41,929 bases of DNA from Chara braunii (lineage: Eukaryota; Streptophyta; Charophyceae; Charales; Characeae): positions 465,565-507,493 of the forward strand of contig BFEA01000699.1 of the NCBI GenBank assembly GCA_003427395.1, written 5' to 3'. Of this stretch, positions 10,411 through 20,448 are shown piece after piece; position 1 is the first letter of the stretch; every line of letters begins with the position of its first letter. The notes beneath the pieces are model-generated. The model ran no database searches, was not told where the DNA came from, and saw nothing but the letters and a program-made list of their open reading frames with translations. A program made the position numbers and the translations under genes.

Positions 10411-10628
10411 GGGATCATAATGGGCCCAGCGTCCCTCACATGAACATCTCAGCCAAGCGGGGGTGGACAAGGCACTGCGCCCAAACCCATCCCCGGCCAC
10501 GAGGTTCATGCCCACGACTGAAGCATGAACCTGGCCAGAGTGCCCGGATCATCATGCCATAAAGGTTGCTTCTTGCAAGGGACGCGGGACCTGGTTTCTG
10601 GCTCATTAAAAAAAAAAAAAAAAAAAAA
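10411..10628 (+). mobile_element. Probable tRNA-derived SINE, plus strand
   Basis: CAGCCAAGCGGGGG (near 10452) and AGGTTCATGCCCAC (near 10501) resemble the A and B boxes of a Leu/Ser-type tRNA at suitable spacing, and the unit ends in 21 A (10608-10628). I could not find a clear target-site duplication, so the 5' end is approximate. Confidence 0.45.
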
Positions 10629-10933
10629 TTCTCAACAAAAAAAAAATGTCACCAAAAACCAAAAACAGTATTCCCAGTTACACATGCTATTCTTCCCCAA
10701 CGGAAACAACCAAATCCAAAACGCGAGCAACATTCAACCGTAAAATGTCACTGAAATAAACAGAAAACCTAGCCTAAGGTTCCAGCAAAAGGGGAAAAAA
10801 GGCCACACAGTAAAACAAAAAAAAAAAAACATGCAAGTTTGCTCTGGTTGATAAGGTTAAAGAATATGAAGCTCTCATGGATAGGTACCCCTGAAATGTG
10901 GAGCCTCTGAGTGACCTCCTCACTGGTTGAACA
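10629..10933. other. AT-rich spacer
   Basis: Several A-runs and no recognised gene lie between the SINE-like unit and the left LTR of element A. Confidence 0.5.
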
Positions 10934-10967
10934 TGTGACGAACCACTTCCCGACCCCGTGCTATCTT

Positions 10968-11146
10968 TCGTACCCCTTGACTCAATCCCCTCTTTTGTAT
11001 CATACTGACCCAACAAAGCCCCCGTCGCTTTTTCTTGATTTCAGGTGCTCTGTTCANTCGTACCCCTTGACTCAATCCCCTCTTTTGTATCATACTGACC
11101 CAACAAAGCCCCCGTCGCTTTTTCTTGATTTCAGGTGCTCTGTTCA
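10968..11146. other. Duplicated 89-bp segment around a single N (assembly join)
   Basis: Bases 10968-11056 and 11058-11146 are the same 89-base sequence, separated by one N at 11057. The right LTR has this segment only once. This looks like an overlapping gap closure, not biology. The 106-residue open frame across it is an artefact. Confidence 0.9.
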
Positions 11147-11912
11147 GGCCCCATTTTTGGAGGTTCTATTGATTCTTGGAATTCTGCTTTTTGTAATTCG
11201 GGAAATGCATGGGAAATTGCGTGCGCCTTAGCGAGCGCACTAGGAATCGGGCTCGGCAGTTAGGAATTCCGGAATAAGCGGAACCCGACGTGTCCTTTTT
11301 TTGTGTGCATGAATGTTCTCGGTCACATCGGAGAAAACTCTAGGAATTTTGTGAGAATACGGATAGGCATGGGACTTTCTTTTCCCGCGTCGACTTTCAC
11401 GCGCGGATATGGTGATTTCAATTTTTGAATTAGTTTAGGACGTAGGCAAGCTATAACTGTTTTGGTGCCTTTTCTTTTGTTGTCGGCGCCGCGCATGCGA
11501 GCTTCCTCCTCCTTATTTCCCGCGTCATTCTTCCCCCGTGCTCTCTTCTCTCTCCCTTCCCCCTCCTCTTCTTCTCCTATCGCAACTGTTTTCCCTCTTT
11601 CTGCTCTTTGCGCGCCTGTTTTCCTTTCGCGATCATCTGAATCTTGGACCCGTCTTGCGCTGCTTCTCGCCTTTTTCCTTCTCGCTTTTCAACCTTGGCT
11701 CGTGAAGCCCGGTTGATCCTTCGATTACCCCCACTCACTAATCAGACGCGTTGAGTAAGAGGAACTTCCTGTTGCGCGACGAATCTGATTGGCCGAACAT
11801 TGGGTTCCGAAGGATCAACATGGCTTCCCTTGAGCGCCCCCCGCTGAATCTTCTCCTCCTACACCTCGATTTCCCCTCCGCTTTCTCTTCCTTCTGTCTT
11901 CCTTCTCGCAAC

Positions 11913-11920
11913 TATAAATT
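11913..11920 (+). promoter_or_regulatory. TATA box of element A left LTR
   Basis: TATAAATT followed by CCGC is conserved at 23462 in the right LTR and, as TATAAATTCC, at 27326 and 38518 in element B. Conservation across two diverged elements supports it as the core promoter. Transcription would start about 30 bases downstream, giving a U3 of about 1 kb and an R-U5 of about 1.8 kb. Confidence 0.65.
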
Positions 11921-12972
11921 CCGCAATTGGCAAAACTCTCTTACGTTTTCAACTCCCAAGCCAGCTTCTGGGAAGCAGTGGCTAGGTGATGCGTTTGGTG
12001 TGAGTCGAAAAGTCCCGACGGGCTGACTGTAGGCTGGCCGATTGCGCGCTTGATCGCCACGACGGACTGTGGGATCTAGGCAAGCCGTGTCGAGCGTGCA
12101 ACAGCGGGGTGACGATCGCAGCGGCGGGAGTTAACACGTGACGGCCAGGATCGTCGGTGCGGGTATGAGGATCGGTAATTGGAGTTGAGTGGATGATTGG
12201 CCCAGGGCCATATTGGAATTTCACGGCGAATGTGCCTTTGTTGTTGCGGATCATTTTTCTTTGGTGTGAGTTCATGGCTGTAAAGCCGAACGTTCTCTTA
12301 TCGGATTCCAGTGTCCTCTGTCTCGACATTTCTCGCCCATCTCTTCCCTTTCTCTCTCTGATCTGAATGACGATGTGTTATGAGTCAGTTTCTCCTGTGA
12401 ACAGAAGTGAATCCTTGTGATTCCTTACGAAGAAGAACTTCTTCCAGAAGTCTTCCATAAGTTTTCTGGGTAGTCCCCGGATGCAAAGGAACTCGACCAT
12501 CTTGTCTTGTGAACGGTGGATGCGTGTGTACAATCCCCCGATTTATTTCCGATTTGTGCACCATTGTCATTTTCGCACCTTCCACAGTGGATGCATGCAT
12601 AAAAATACTTGTATGTGTATTTTGCATTGATTAGACCCAGAGCTCGACGAGATCTTCTTCAAGAATGCAAGAGTGTTTAGATCTGTCATTCTGAATGCAC
12701 TGCGCATGTCATCTACCTTACACTGCACGACATCTGCAGCCAGTCTGCGAGGCAGCCTCGAAAGAGCAAGGTGCCTCGGATTTACGACGATCTGGTCTGC
12801 CGAACCTGAGTTGCGGGTTGGTCCCTCGAAACTTTAACTCGATTCCTGCATGATTGTACGAGCTCTGTAACATGCTTCTCTCGTGTTGAAAGGAAGAAAA
12901 ATGTTAGATTTTTATGATTGTGCTTTTTGATGACGTCTCGGGGTTTTCGCAAACTCATTTTGATTGATTGAT

Positions 12973-13512
12973 ATGTGGACTGACGGCCGCACCTCGCTCG
13001 GGCGCCATCCTCTTGTGTCTCCCACGCCAACGCGCCCCTTCCCTTACAACGAGGAATGAACACGTGTTTGCGAGTGAGACGTACGAGAAGCTGTCGCACG
13101 GATCAGCGAACGGTATTACTTCCCTCCCGAAAATCGTTGTTCTGGATTCATGGACGCGGGCTTTGTCATTATCAATACGCACTTCCCGCCTTACTCAGTA
13201 TTGTTGCCATTTAATGAGCTGATCGTCATTTCGTGGACGGCAGTGGCGCCCCATTGGCCTTGAACTCTGTGCACTGAGTGCCAGCGTTTCGACCGCTACG
13301 AATCAAAGAGCTTCCACTACCGAATACGGAGTGAAGACGAGCACAAGAAAAGAGCCACACGGCTGAGACCCTCCACATCGAACTCGGAACTAACCAACGA
13401 GCGACGTCGGGACTTGATACGGAATCGCGACACGAGGAGTGTACCGAAGCCCTTTCGTTCTAAACGAAGAGCCGTAGCACGGTGGGAAGTTCGACAATAC
13501 GTTTTGGATTGA
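12973..13512 (+). pseudogene. LTR-embedded reading frame, left LTR copy (element A), broken
   Basis: This frame corresponds codon for codon to the open 182-residue frame at 24525-25073 in the right LTR, but has in-frame TGA codons at three places. It lies downstream of the LTR TATA box and upstream of the PBS, so it would be the first long frame on an element transcript. A C-X2-C motif (LCTEC) and a basic C-terminal part are retained. Not recognised as any known family. Confidence 0.5.
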
Positions 13513-13733
13513 ATTTGGATTTTTCTCTTTTCGCGCCGTGCCCGCGCGCGCATTCTGCGACGCGCGAAAGCAACCGACTTACTTCATCAGACCAATACGA
13601 GGGATTTCAGTTATGTCTGTGTCCCCACACTCAATTTTCCACAAATCCTTGACACACCCCATCTTGCTGTTTTCCCGGGCCTTCTTTGCGCACCGTTAGC
13701 ACTCTGAACGGGAGACAGCACAGGGCATGAGGT

Positions 13734-13746
13734 TGGTATCGGAGCC
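13734..13746 (+). other. Primer binding site of element A (initiator Met tRNA type)
   Basis: TGGTATCGGAGCC directly follows the left LTR. It differs by one base from TGGTATCAGAGCC, the usual plant LTR-element PBS complementary to the 3' end of initiator Met tRNA. The same variant occurs in element B at 29020. Confidence 0.8.
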
Positions 13747-13863
13747 GACTCGTGTCGGTTCTGATGATAGTAAGCCGAACTGGCGAGAGGTAGGAGAAGT
13801 TCTCAACCTGCTCGTTGAGATCGCCCGGTGACTAGATCAAGATCTGACGAGGCTAGACCAGCT

Positions 13864-14934
13864 ATGCCAATGGCTGACGACAACGCAACNCCCCCCATGG
13901 TGATTGTCAGTATTCCCGCCGCTTTTCCTTTCTTTCCCAATCACACCCACCCCGAAGCTTGGTTGGAAGCCGTCCAAGCTCAAGGTTATAGCGTGGAAGA
14001 TCTCCCCCGCGTCATCATCTTACTGCTTCGTAACACAGCGCATGATTGGTTTAGGAAACACAAATGGGTAGATTGGAATACCTTCAAGCGAGTGTTTCTG
14101 GCCAGATTCGATACGGTCAGCGAAGACGCTGTTTGGTACGTACTCAAAACTCGACCGCAAGAACCAACGAAATTGTTGCCTGACTTCGTGGATCGATTCC
14201 AAACCACGTTGGACAAATCAGGGCGAGATAAAAATTCCGCCTGTGATCTGTTCATCGATCATCTACGAAATCCGACGCTGAAAGCTAAGCTGCAGAAAAA
14301 GGTTCCCCCTAAAACGAACCAGTTGTCCGCTATCATCGCCAAAGCGCTCGAGTTAGACTTGACGGATACAAAGAAGTATACCAGTCAGGGAGACGAAAAC
14401 ATTACAAACACGATTCAGGATGTAGCGGCGAAACGACGATCGTGGTTACGAGCGGTAGAGCGATTCTATCCCCGGCCTGATCATGACCTTCCCGAAGGGG
14501 TCGCCTCTGATACCCCGCCAGCTCCTTTTCCCCCTCCCCCGACTCTTTCTCTCAACCAACAGGTAGCAACTGTTAACCCCCGAAGCTCCTGAGATCCTGC
14601 CCCTATGTCCATAACCAATATGCATTTGGCACAGATGATTCATATAGCTACTACCAAATAATCTGAATGGATGAGCAATCTGGTCCAAATGCAGGCGGCT
14701 CACATGAATCGAATGGAACAGATTATGAGCAGACTGATTAAGCCCAATCCGGCTCCTGCTCGACCTGCCCCTGCATCGTTCCCGCTTTTGCCTACCCCGC
14801 CTGCACCTGGACATGCGCCACAATTCCCTCATGCAGCTAACCTGGCAGGGAAGATTGAGTGTTACAATTGCAAACAACCTTGGACTGTTCGCAACCAAAA
14901 CGAAATCAGCCCCCACCTGTTGCAGTCCCCGTAG
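13864..14934 (+). pseudogene. Element A gag (capsid-nucleocapsid), broken
   Basis: The first ATG of the frame is at 13864; the frame is open further upstream without another clear ATG. It resembles retrotransposon Gag: AHDWFRKHKWVDWNTFKRVF near residue 60, then a helical stretch and a Pro-rich linker. Stops occur at 14590 (TGA) and 14659 (TAA). The distal part (about 14671-14934) has a Met/Gln-rich helix and a damaged knuckle ECYNCK in which the His and last Cys are lost, probably by an indel. An ambiguous base N lies at 13890. Gag would form the particle and package the RNA. Confidence 0.8.
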
Positions 14935-16541
14935 CTCTGAATCAAGGACGGGTAGCTGCACTAATGGATACGGCCTGAAATGAGGAGATCATTGCGTACG
15001 CCCCTGAGCGACCTTCCCCCTCAATCGCAGTTGCATCGACCTCAGGGACTTCTTCTTCCGAAGTCGCTGACGTTGTTGACCCGACCGAATACCTTCATCT
15101 CGCCGGTATGGTCGGGGCAATCTAACCGGCTCATGACGATCTTGAATGGGTCGAGCGCGAATCTAATCCTGGACCACAGTTTCAGACAAGAGAAATTGAT
15201 GCTCTGCGAACGCTTAAGCAACTGGACATTCGCGTTCCGGTCTTGGTGGGACATTTGCTCACCATATCTTAAGCTGCAAATGACAAGCTGCTGCAACAAT
15301 GTTAGAAGAATAAAAAACGCTTTACATATCAACGCATACAACGAATGTTGAAAAAGAAGAAGGAGCAAGAAGCAGAGGGTGTTGCACCGCCTGAGCCCGA
15401 AGTTGATGAACCCGAAGCCGCGCAAGTAGCTACGATTTCTTTAGCTGAGAAAGACCATTTCGTGCGAGCTCGACCAATGTTGTGGAAAAGTGCTGAATGT
15501 GATTGTGAAGTATGGGGCAAACCTTTTAACGCCCTCATCGATACTGGGTCCTCCACGGTCGTTATATCATTAGATACGGTGAAAAGAACGGTACGACTCA
15601 ACTCGATTCTCCCTCAATCTGGCAAAGACAACTACGTCTCTGCTGACGAGGAAGCAATGAATATCGTAGGAATCATTGAGAATGTAGCCGTGAAAGTTGG
15701 ACGAGTGCACGTCCTCGTTAACGCCCTAGTCATAGATGTGCACTCATATTCGGTGTTGTTGGGACTACCCTGGGCAATGGCGGTAGGTGCCCGCATGCAT
15801 TTCGATTCCAAACAGTTGGTGCTTACACAAACAAGAGGAAAGCCTCAGACAGTTTCGTTGCGGATTTCCACCCGAACAGTAAAAAGGAACCCTGATTCTG
15901 CTCGGATAGGAATGATTCAAGGTCCCGATCACAAGGAATTTCCATCTCCGGATAATAGTAGCGGAGTCGAAGAGCAGGAGTGCGAAGAAGAGATGCCTAG
16001 TGAGAGTGAGTGGAAATACTTAGTCGAACTTTTCGAGCATGAAACTTAAGAGAAATTTTAGATGGTTCCCAGAACCACACGGACTTTTCACTAAAGTCTG
16101 GAAGATAACACGCTCTCGCCTATAGAAGCCCATGTCAATTCCTTGACCTTTCTCGGGGAACCCATCTTGCAAATATCTAACCTAGCAGACGATTTGGAAC
16201 CCCCTCGCACTTTGTACGAGGGAACACTTTCCCTCCGAGCGCGCTATCAACAGGTGAAACAATACCTGGATGTTTCTGCTTCCCCTCCGAGGTCGCTGCT
16301 TATGATAGGGGCGACCGTTGCTCTGATAAAACGAGAAGCCGAAGCTGCCGTCGACGATGTGCCCGATCTAATGCAGAAAATGGTGGATTTAACAGGACTA
16401 ACCGTGGAAGAAACCACGGCTGATTCGGAAACAAACACCGAAATTAAAGAGACCGAGATGATTAGCCCTGTTAAATCCCAAATGATTGCGACTGTATTTT
16501 CTGCCCGCACTAGCAGCTCTATTTTCTCTAGTGTCCATGAC
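14935..16541 (+). pseudogene. Element A protease region of pol, broken
   Basis: The retropepsin-like core NALIDTGSSTVVIS (near 15525-15565) has the catalytic DTG, followed by VHSYSVLLGLPW about 70 residues later, matching the ILG motif of these proteases. The 234-residue open part runs 15345-16049. Upstream (from 14935) the same polypeptide can be read through stops (TGA 14977, TAA near 15123, others) and aligns with element B. Downstream it continues through stops to about 16541 with LEPPRTLYEG, also shared with B. It would cleave Gag and Pol. Confidence 0.75.
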
Positions 16542-16558
16542 TGACTGATTGGATCGAC

Positions 16559-18133
16559 ATGCCCCTTGGGATACCCGATCGACCGACAGTCACTCTACCG
16601 AATCACGTGCCCCTGGAATTTCAGAAATCACTGATTCATGTCTTGAATGGGTACGTAGAAGTATTAAGTGTGCACGATAACGATATCAAACTGTCAAATG
16701 TGATTGAGCATGCCATCCTTATGGAGGATCATCCACCTATTAGCTGCATTCCTTATCGATACTCGTCAGCCCAAAGGGTGACCACGTTTCAGCGAATTAA
16801 GGAATCCGAAGCTAATGGATGGATCGAACCCGCTATAGGACCTTGGTCGTTCCCTGTGGTAATCGTACCCAAAAAGGCCGGAGGGATTCGCATATGTATC
16901 GATTATCGAAAGTTGAACGATATCACGATCAAAGATGTGTACCCCCTTCCTCGGATTGATGAGTTGTTGGATGTGATAAGGAGTGCTCGATTTTTCAGTA
17001 AGTTTGATGTTTGTCATGGGTTTCATCAACTTTTTGTTCGAGAGGAGGATCGTCCGAAAACGGCGTTTGTGTTGTTTGAAGGTACTTGGCAATGAATTCG
17101 ATGTCCAATGGGCATCTGCAATGCTCCAGCAACCTTTCAGCGAGCCATGAACATGGCTTTCCAGAACTTTGTATGGAAGATACGTCTGGCGCAGAGTATA
17201 ATCAACTATTGCGTGATTGTGTACATGGATGATATTCTGGTGTACTCGAGTTCTTACGAGGGGCACGTGCAGCACATCGAATGAACGCTGCATGCATTGA
17301 GGGATGCCGGTTTCAAGGTGGCGCTTGAGAAATGCCAGTTCTTTCTCACCACCATTTCCTTCCTGGGACACGTGGTGACAGACCAGGGACTCAGACCGGA
17401 ACCTCAAAAGATAGCAGTTGTGAGAGACGCGCTCGTGCCCACGACTATCACGCAAGTTCGCGCCTTTCTGGGCCTGGCCTCATACTACCGAAGGTTTATC
17501 AATGGCTTCGCGGCGATTGCGGGTCCCCTTACGAATCTGCTGAAAAAGGATCAACCGTTGATTTGAACGCCAGAGTGTGATCAAGCGTTTTCGAAACTCA
17601 AGGCAACTTTTATTTCGGCTTCGGTCCTTATAAGGCCGGATCCCGAAAAGCCTTTTGTCCTCATCAGGGAGTGGCAGCCGGAGACAATCTCAGCGATCTT
17701 GGCCCAGGCGGGACCGAGCGGGCTCGAATACGTGGTGGAATAGGCATCTAAGTCGGTGCCTGCCTGCAAGCGCAATTACGCCGCCTCGAGAGGAGAGCGC
17801 TAAGCGGCTCTGTGGGGAATCAGTCACTTTCGAGCCTATCTGTATGGGCGGAAGTTCACGCTGGTGACCGATCATGAACCATTATTAGTCCTGAAGAAAT
17901 CTAAGGATTACTCGGGCATGATCTGGAGATGGGCAACGGTGCTGCAGAGCATGGACTTTGACATTCGTCATCGGAAGCACGAGAGGCACGGGAATGCTGA
18001 CGGGTTGACACGACTGCACCGACCCGAGAAGGTCCCCAAGAGCGAAGAGGTGATTCCGTGGAACGAGCGGAAGAATGAGAACAGACCGAGGTACGGGGAA
18101 GCGGAAATCCTGTCGAAGGAGTGCGTGACGTAA
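16559..18133 (+). pseudogene. Element A reverse transcriptase-RNase H, broken
   Basis: One frame carries RT motifs IRICIDYRKLNDIT (near 16890), FSKFDVCHGFHQ (near 16995), GICNAPATFQ (near 17107), VYMDDILVYS (about 17218-17247, the catalytic YMDD) and FLGLASYYRRFI (near 17467). RNase H follows, with TDHEPLL (near 17866) and GNADGLTRL (near 17990). The first RNase H Asp (TDxS in relatives) reads Glu here. TGA replaces Trp at 17093, 17282 and 17564, where element B keeps TGG. TAG 17743 and TAA near 17800 also interrupt it. It ends at TAA 18131. Confidence 0.9.
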
Positions 18134-18162
18134 GGCCTTTGCTCTACCCTCTCTGCAGCCCT

Positions 18163-18164
<2 letters not shown>

Positions 18165-18221
<57 letters not shown>
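18165..18221. repeat. (CT)n microsatellite in pol
   Basis: About 57 bases of CT lie between the RNase H stop and the PHD-integrase start. Element B has only a short CTCTCC-rich stretch here, so it expanded in A. The Arg/Glu-rich minus-strand open frame is an artefact. Confidence 0.95.
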
Positions 18222-18224
<3 letters not shown>

Positions 18225-18235
18225 CCCCTCTCATC

Positions 18236-19969
18236 ATGGCTACCCCACCTGTCTCTGCGACCCCTTCTTTCCTTCTCGATTCCGCCCCTCTCACCTCCTC
18301 GGCCTTCTTTACCACCCTTCCTGATAAATTCTGCTACTTTTGCACGTGTATTACACAAGCTTATGGGGTGGACTGTCATCCTTTTGAGACCGGATTCGTT
18401 GATTGGGTGGACTGTGCCACGTGTGTCAATCGTGCGCACGGTGGATGCGTTCGATACCGAACGAGTAGTAAGGTATGGAAGTGCCCTCTGTGTAGAACGA
18501 ACAAACTCCCCACCGAGGTTCGATTCGAGGCTGCTCGAACGGACGGCCCTGAATATGATGAGAAATACCGACGAGCAGAGGTCTGGACGGATAAACTCTA
18601 TTGGCTAAATTGGCTGGTTTACCATTGGATCATCTCGCTAAGCACGACAGACGTCGGGCTACCGAGAGATCCCGGAATTACCGATGGATCAACGGTCACC
18701 TAGAAAAGCGTAAGACTGACGGATCGGGTTTGTGGTTGACGGTTCCCCATCCATTCCAGAGATATGACTTGACCCGATCTGCTCACGAAGAGCAGACCGC
18801 TCACTTCGCGATACGTATCACTGAAGCAACTATAGATCAAAATCGATGGTTCTGATCTAATATTCAGGACGATGTCAGATACGTGGTCGCCAACTGTCTG
18901 GGCTGTGCCGCCGACCGTGCACCAATACGGGGAACAAACACGATAGTGCCGACGAAGGGAGAGCGCCCTTTCCAGCAAGTCAGTATGGATACGACAGATA
19001 TCGACGTGCCACCTGGGCCAAACCGTTGCGAATATTCCATCCTTTTAGTTTTAATAGATCACTTTTCCAAATACTTCGAGGTCTACCCCTGCAAGACCCG
19101 TAAGGTCACAGAGATAGCCACGTACATCGATCGGTTTGTCTATACCCATCTAGATACGGAAGAGATTCTAACTGACAACGGGTCTGAATTCAAACGCGAG
19201 GTAGAGGAATTGCTCGCTCGCCAAGGCATTACACTTGGGCATACGGCACCCCACGTTTCCCAATCGAATAGGTTGGCCGAAAATGCCAATCGCATGATAA
19301 AGACTGCCTTTGTAAAAATTTAGCGGCGCATGACACGCGTTCGTGGCCCGAGATCGTATACCAAATCGTCGGGATTCATCGGGCCACCCCTCACGAATCC
19401 AGGGGGTTCACTCCCTTTCAGCTTCGCACCAATAGCCTCCCATGTGTCGATTATCGGGGCAACTCGGAAATCGTCGAACCAGGGGGAAGAGACTCGCGTG
19501 CCGCCCTTAAGGCCAAGGCCAAAAGGTACGCCGATTTGATGGAAAAGGCCGTCTCGAAGCTAGCCCGAAAGAGACAGAAAATGACTGATTTAGCCCACGG
19601 GAGGCAAGTCCGTAGCTACGAGGCCCGAAATGGAACGCCGGTCCCCAACGTCAATATAAATTAGGGGACCTGGTGCAGGTACGTAAATGTGCACGCGACC
19701 GGAAACTCGCTTCCAAGTTCTCTGGATGTTTTCGCGTTGTCGAGCTCGGACCCAACGGTGCCAACACGGTGCGCATTGCGCCCGAGACCAGCGCCAGCCA
19801 TAGCTCTGTCCCCATCGTACGCCATACCTCTTATATCCGTCCCCTCCCTCCTTTTGATCTCTCTCCGTCTCCCTCATCTACTGAAGAAGAGGACGACGGC
19901 GATCTAGCCCCCGCCTCGTTCTCTCCCTCTTGTTCCCATCTCTCATCTTCTTCCCCATCCTCGCCATGA
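18236..19969 (+). pseudogene. Element A PHD finger-integrase, broken
   Basis: ATG 18236 begins a frame separate from RNase H. Residues 33-86 form a C4HC3 PHD finger: CYFC, 23 residues, WVDCATC, VNRA, H, GG, C, 11 residues including a Trp two before the next Cys, CPLC. A zinc-binding HHCC segment follows (AHEEQTAHF...NCLGC, near 18780-18905). The catalytic core has Asp in SMDTTDID, Asp in TDNGSEF and Glu in AENANR, with 34 residues between the last two. The C-terminal part (KLASKFSGCFRVVELGPNG near 19700) resembles a GPY/F-like module. Frameshifts near 18600, 19315 and 19650 and a TGA at 18853 (Trp in B) inactivate it. Its stop shares ATGA with ORF-a. Integrase inserts the cDNA; the PHD could guide it to modified histone tails. 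Confidence 0.8.
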
Positions 19970-20448
19970 GTTTCATCACGGAGTAAGCCCTTGGCAATCA
20001 TTTGCTGCAACTAGGTGGCTATATCTCGGAGATCCGGCAAGTTCGTCATCCGCGACTCAGTCCCGATCTTCGACGACTGGCGCAGTTCTTCTGCACCGAG
20101 GGTGTGTGTGCCGCCGCTGCGTTCTGATTCGCAGGAAGTCCGCAGGCAGTAGGAGTGGCATAGGTGGTGGCAGTCAATCGGCGGGCGGCACCAGGAATGA
20201 GCCACGTCACCACGGTCGCTGCTTTCAATGGCGATATCAGCGCGGTCAGCTCGCTTCGGCATACCACGATCCTGACCTCATTATGGGAGTGGTCGCAGCA
20301 GTTATCGACTGAGTGGAATCACGGTTTTGCACGCCCCGGGTACAACCTCGTTCCGACGTACGGGACTGACTTCGACGGGATCCGCACCTCTACGCGCCAG
20401 CCGGCAGTGGCGCTCTTCACACTCGTCCCCTTCCAACGCCCCCAATGA
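19966..20448 (+). pseudogene. ORF-a of element A, unrecognised conserved protein, broken
   Basis: ATG 19966 overlaps the integrase stop as ATGA, and the frame ends at TGA 20446, which again overlaps the next ATG as ATGA. The predicted length is 160 residues. The protein aligns along its whole length with 35435-35920 in element B: GYIS.IRQV.HPR, RLAQFFCT.GV, FAGSPQA, GDIS.VS.LRHT, LVPFQ.PQ at the end. TAA 19984, TGA 20125 and TAG 20161 break it; B keeps sense codons at these places. I do not recognise the family. No signal peptide, membrane segment or zinc motif is visible. Confidence 0.65.

Larger units (their letters stand above)
10934..13733 (+). repeat. Element A left LTR
   Basis: It matches 22568-25295 nearly throughout, with scattered substitutions and small indels. 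The net length of about 2.7 kb after removing the assembly duplication at 10968-11146 is unusually long. It ends next to the primer binding site. It contains a TATA box (11913) and a protein-like frame (12973-13512). Confidence 0.9.

Noticed and set aside
10925-10940. A 5-bp target-site duplication for element A
   Set aside because: Left flank GAACA does not match any plausible right flank (AGCGA, GCGAG, TGCAG).
10911-11231. 106-residue open frame in the left LTR of A
   Set aside because: It spans the N and the artificial 89-bp duplication.
17885-18439. 184-residue minus-strand open frame rich in Arg/Glu
   Set aside because: It reads the antisense of the (CT)n tract and of RNase H and the PHD finger; no motif of its own.
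17093-18855. UGA read as Trp (altered genetic code)
   Set aside because: The two LTRs of element B differ TGA/TGG at the same codon, and TAG, TAA and frameshifts are also common, so decay explains it.
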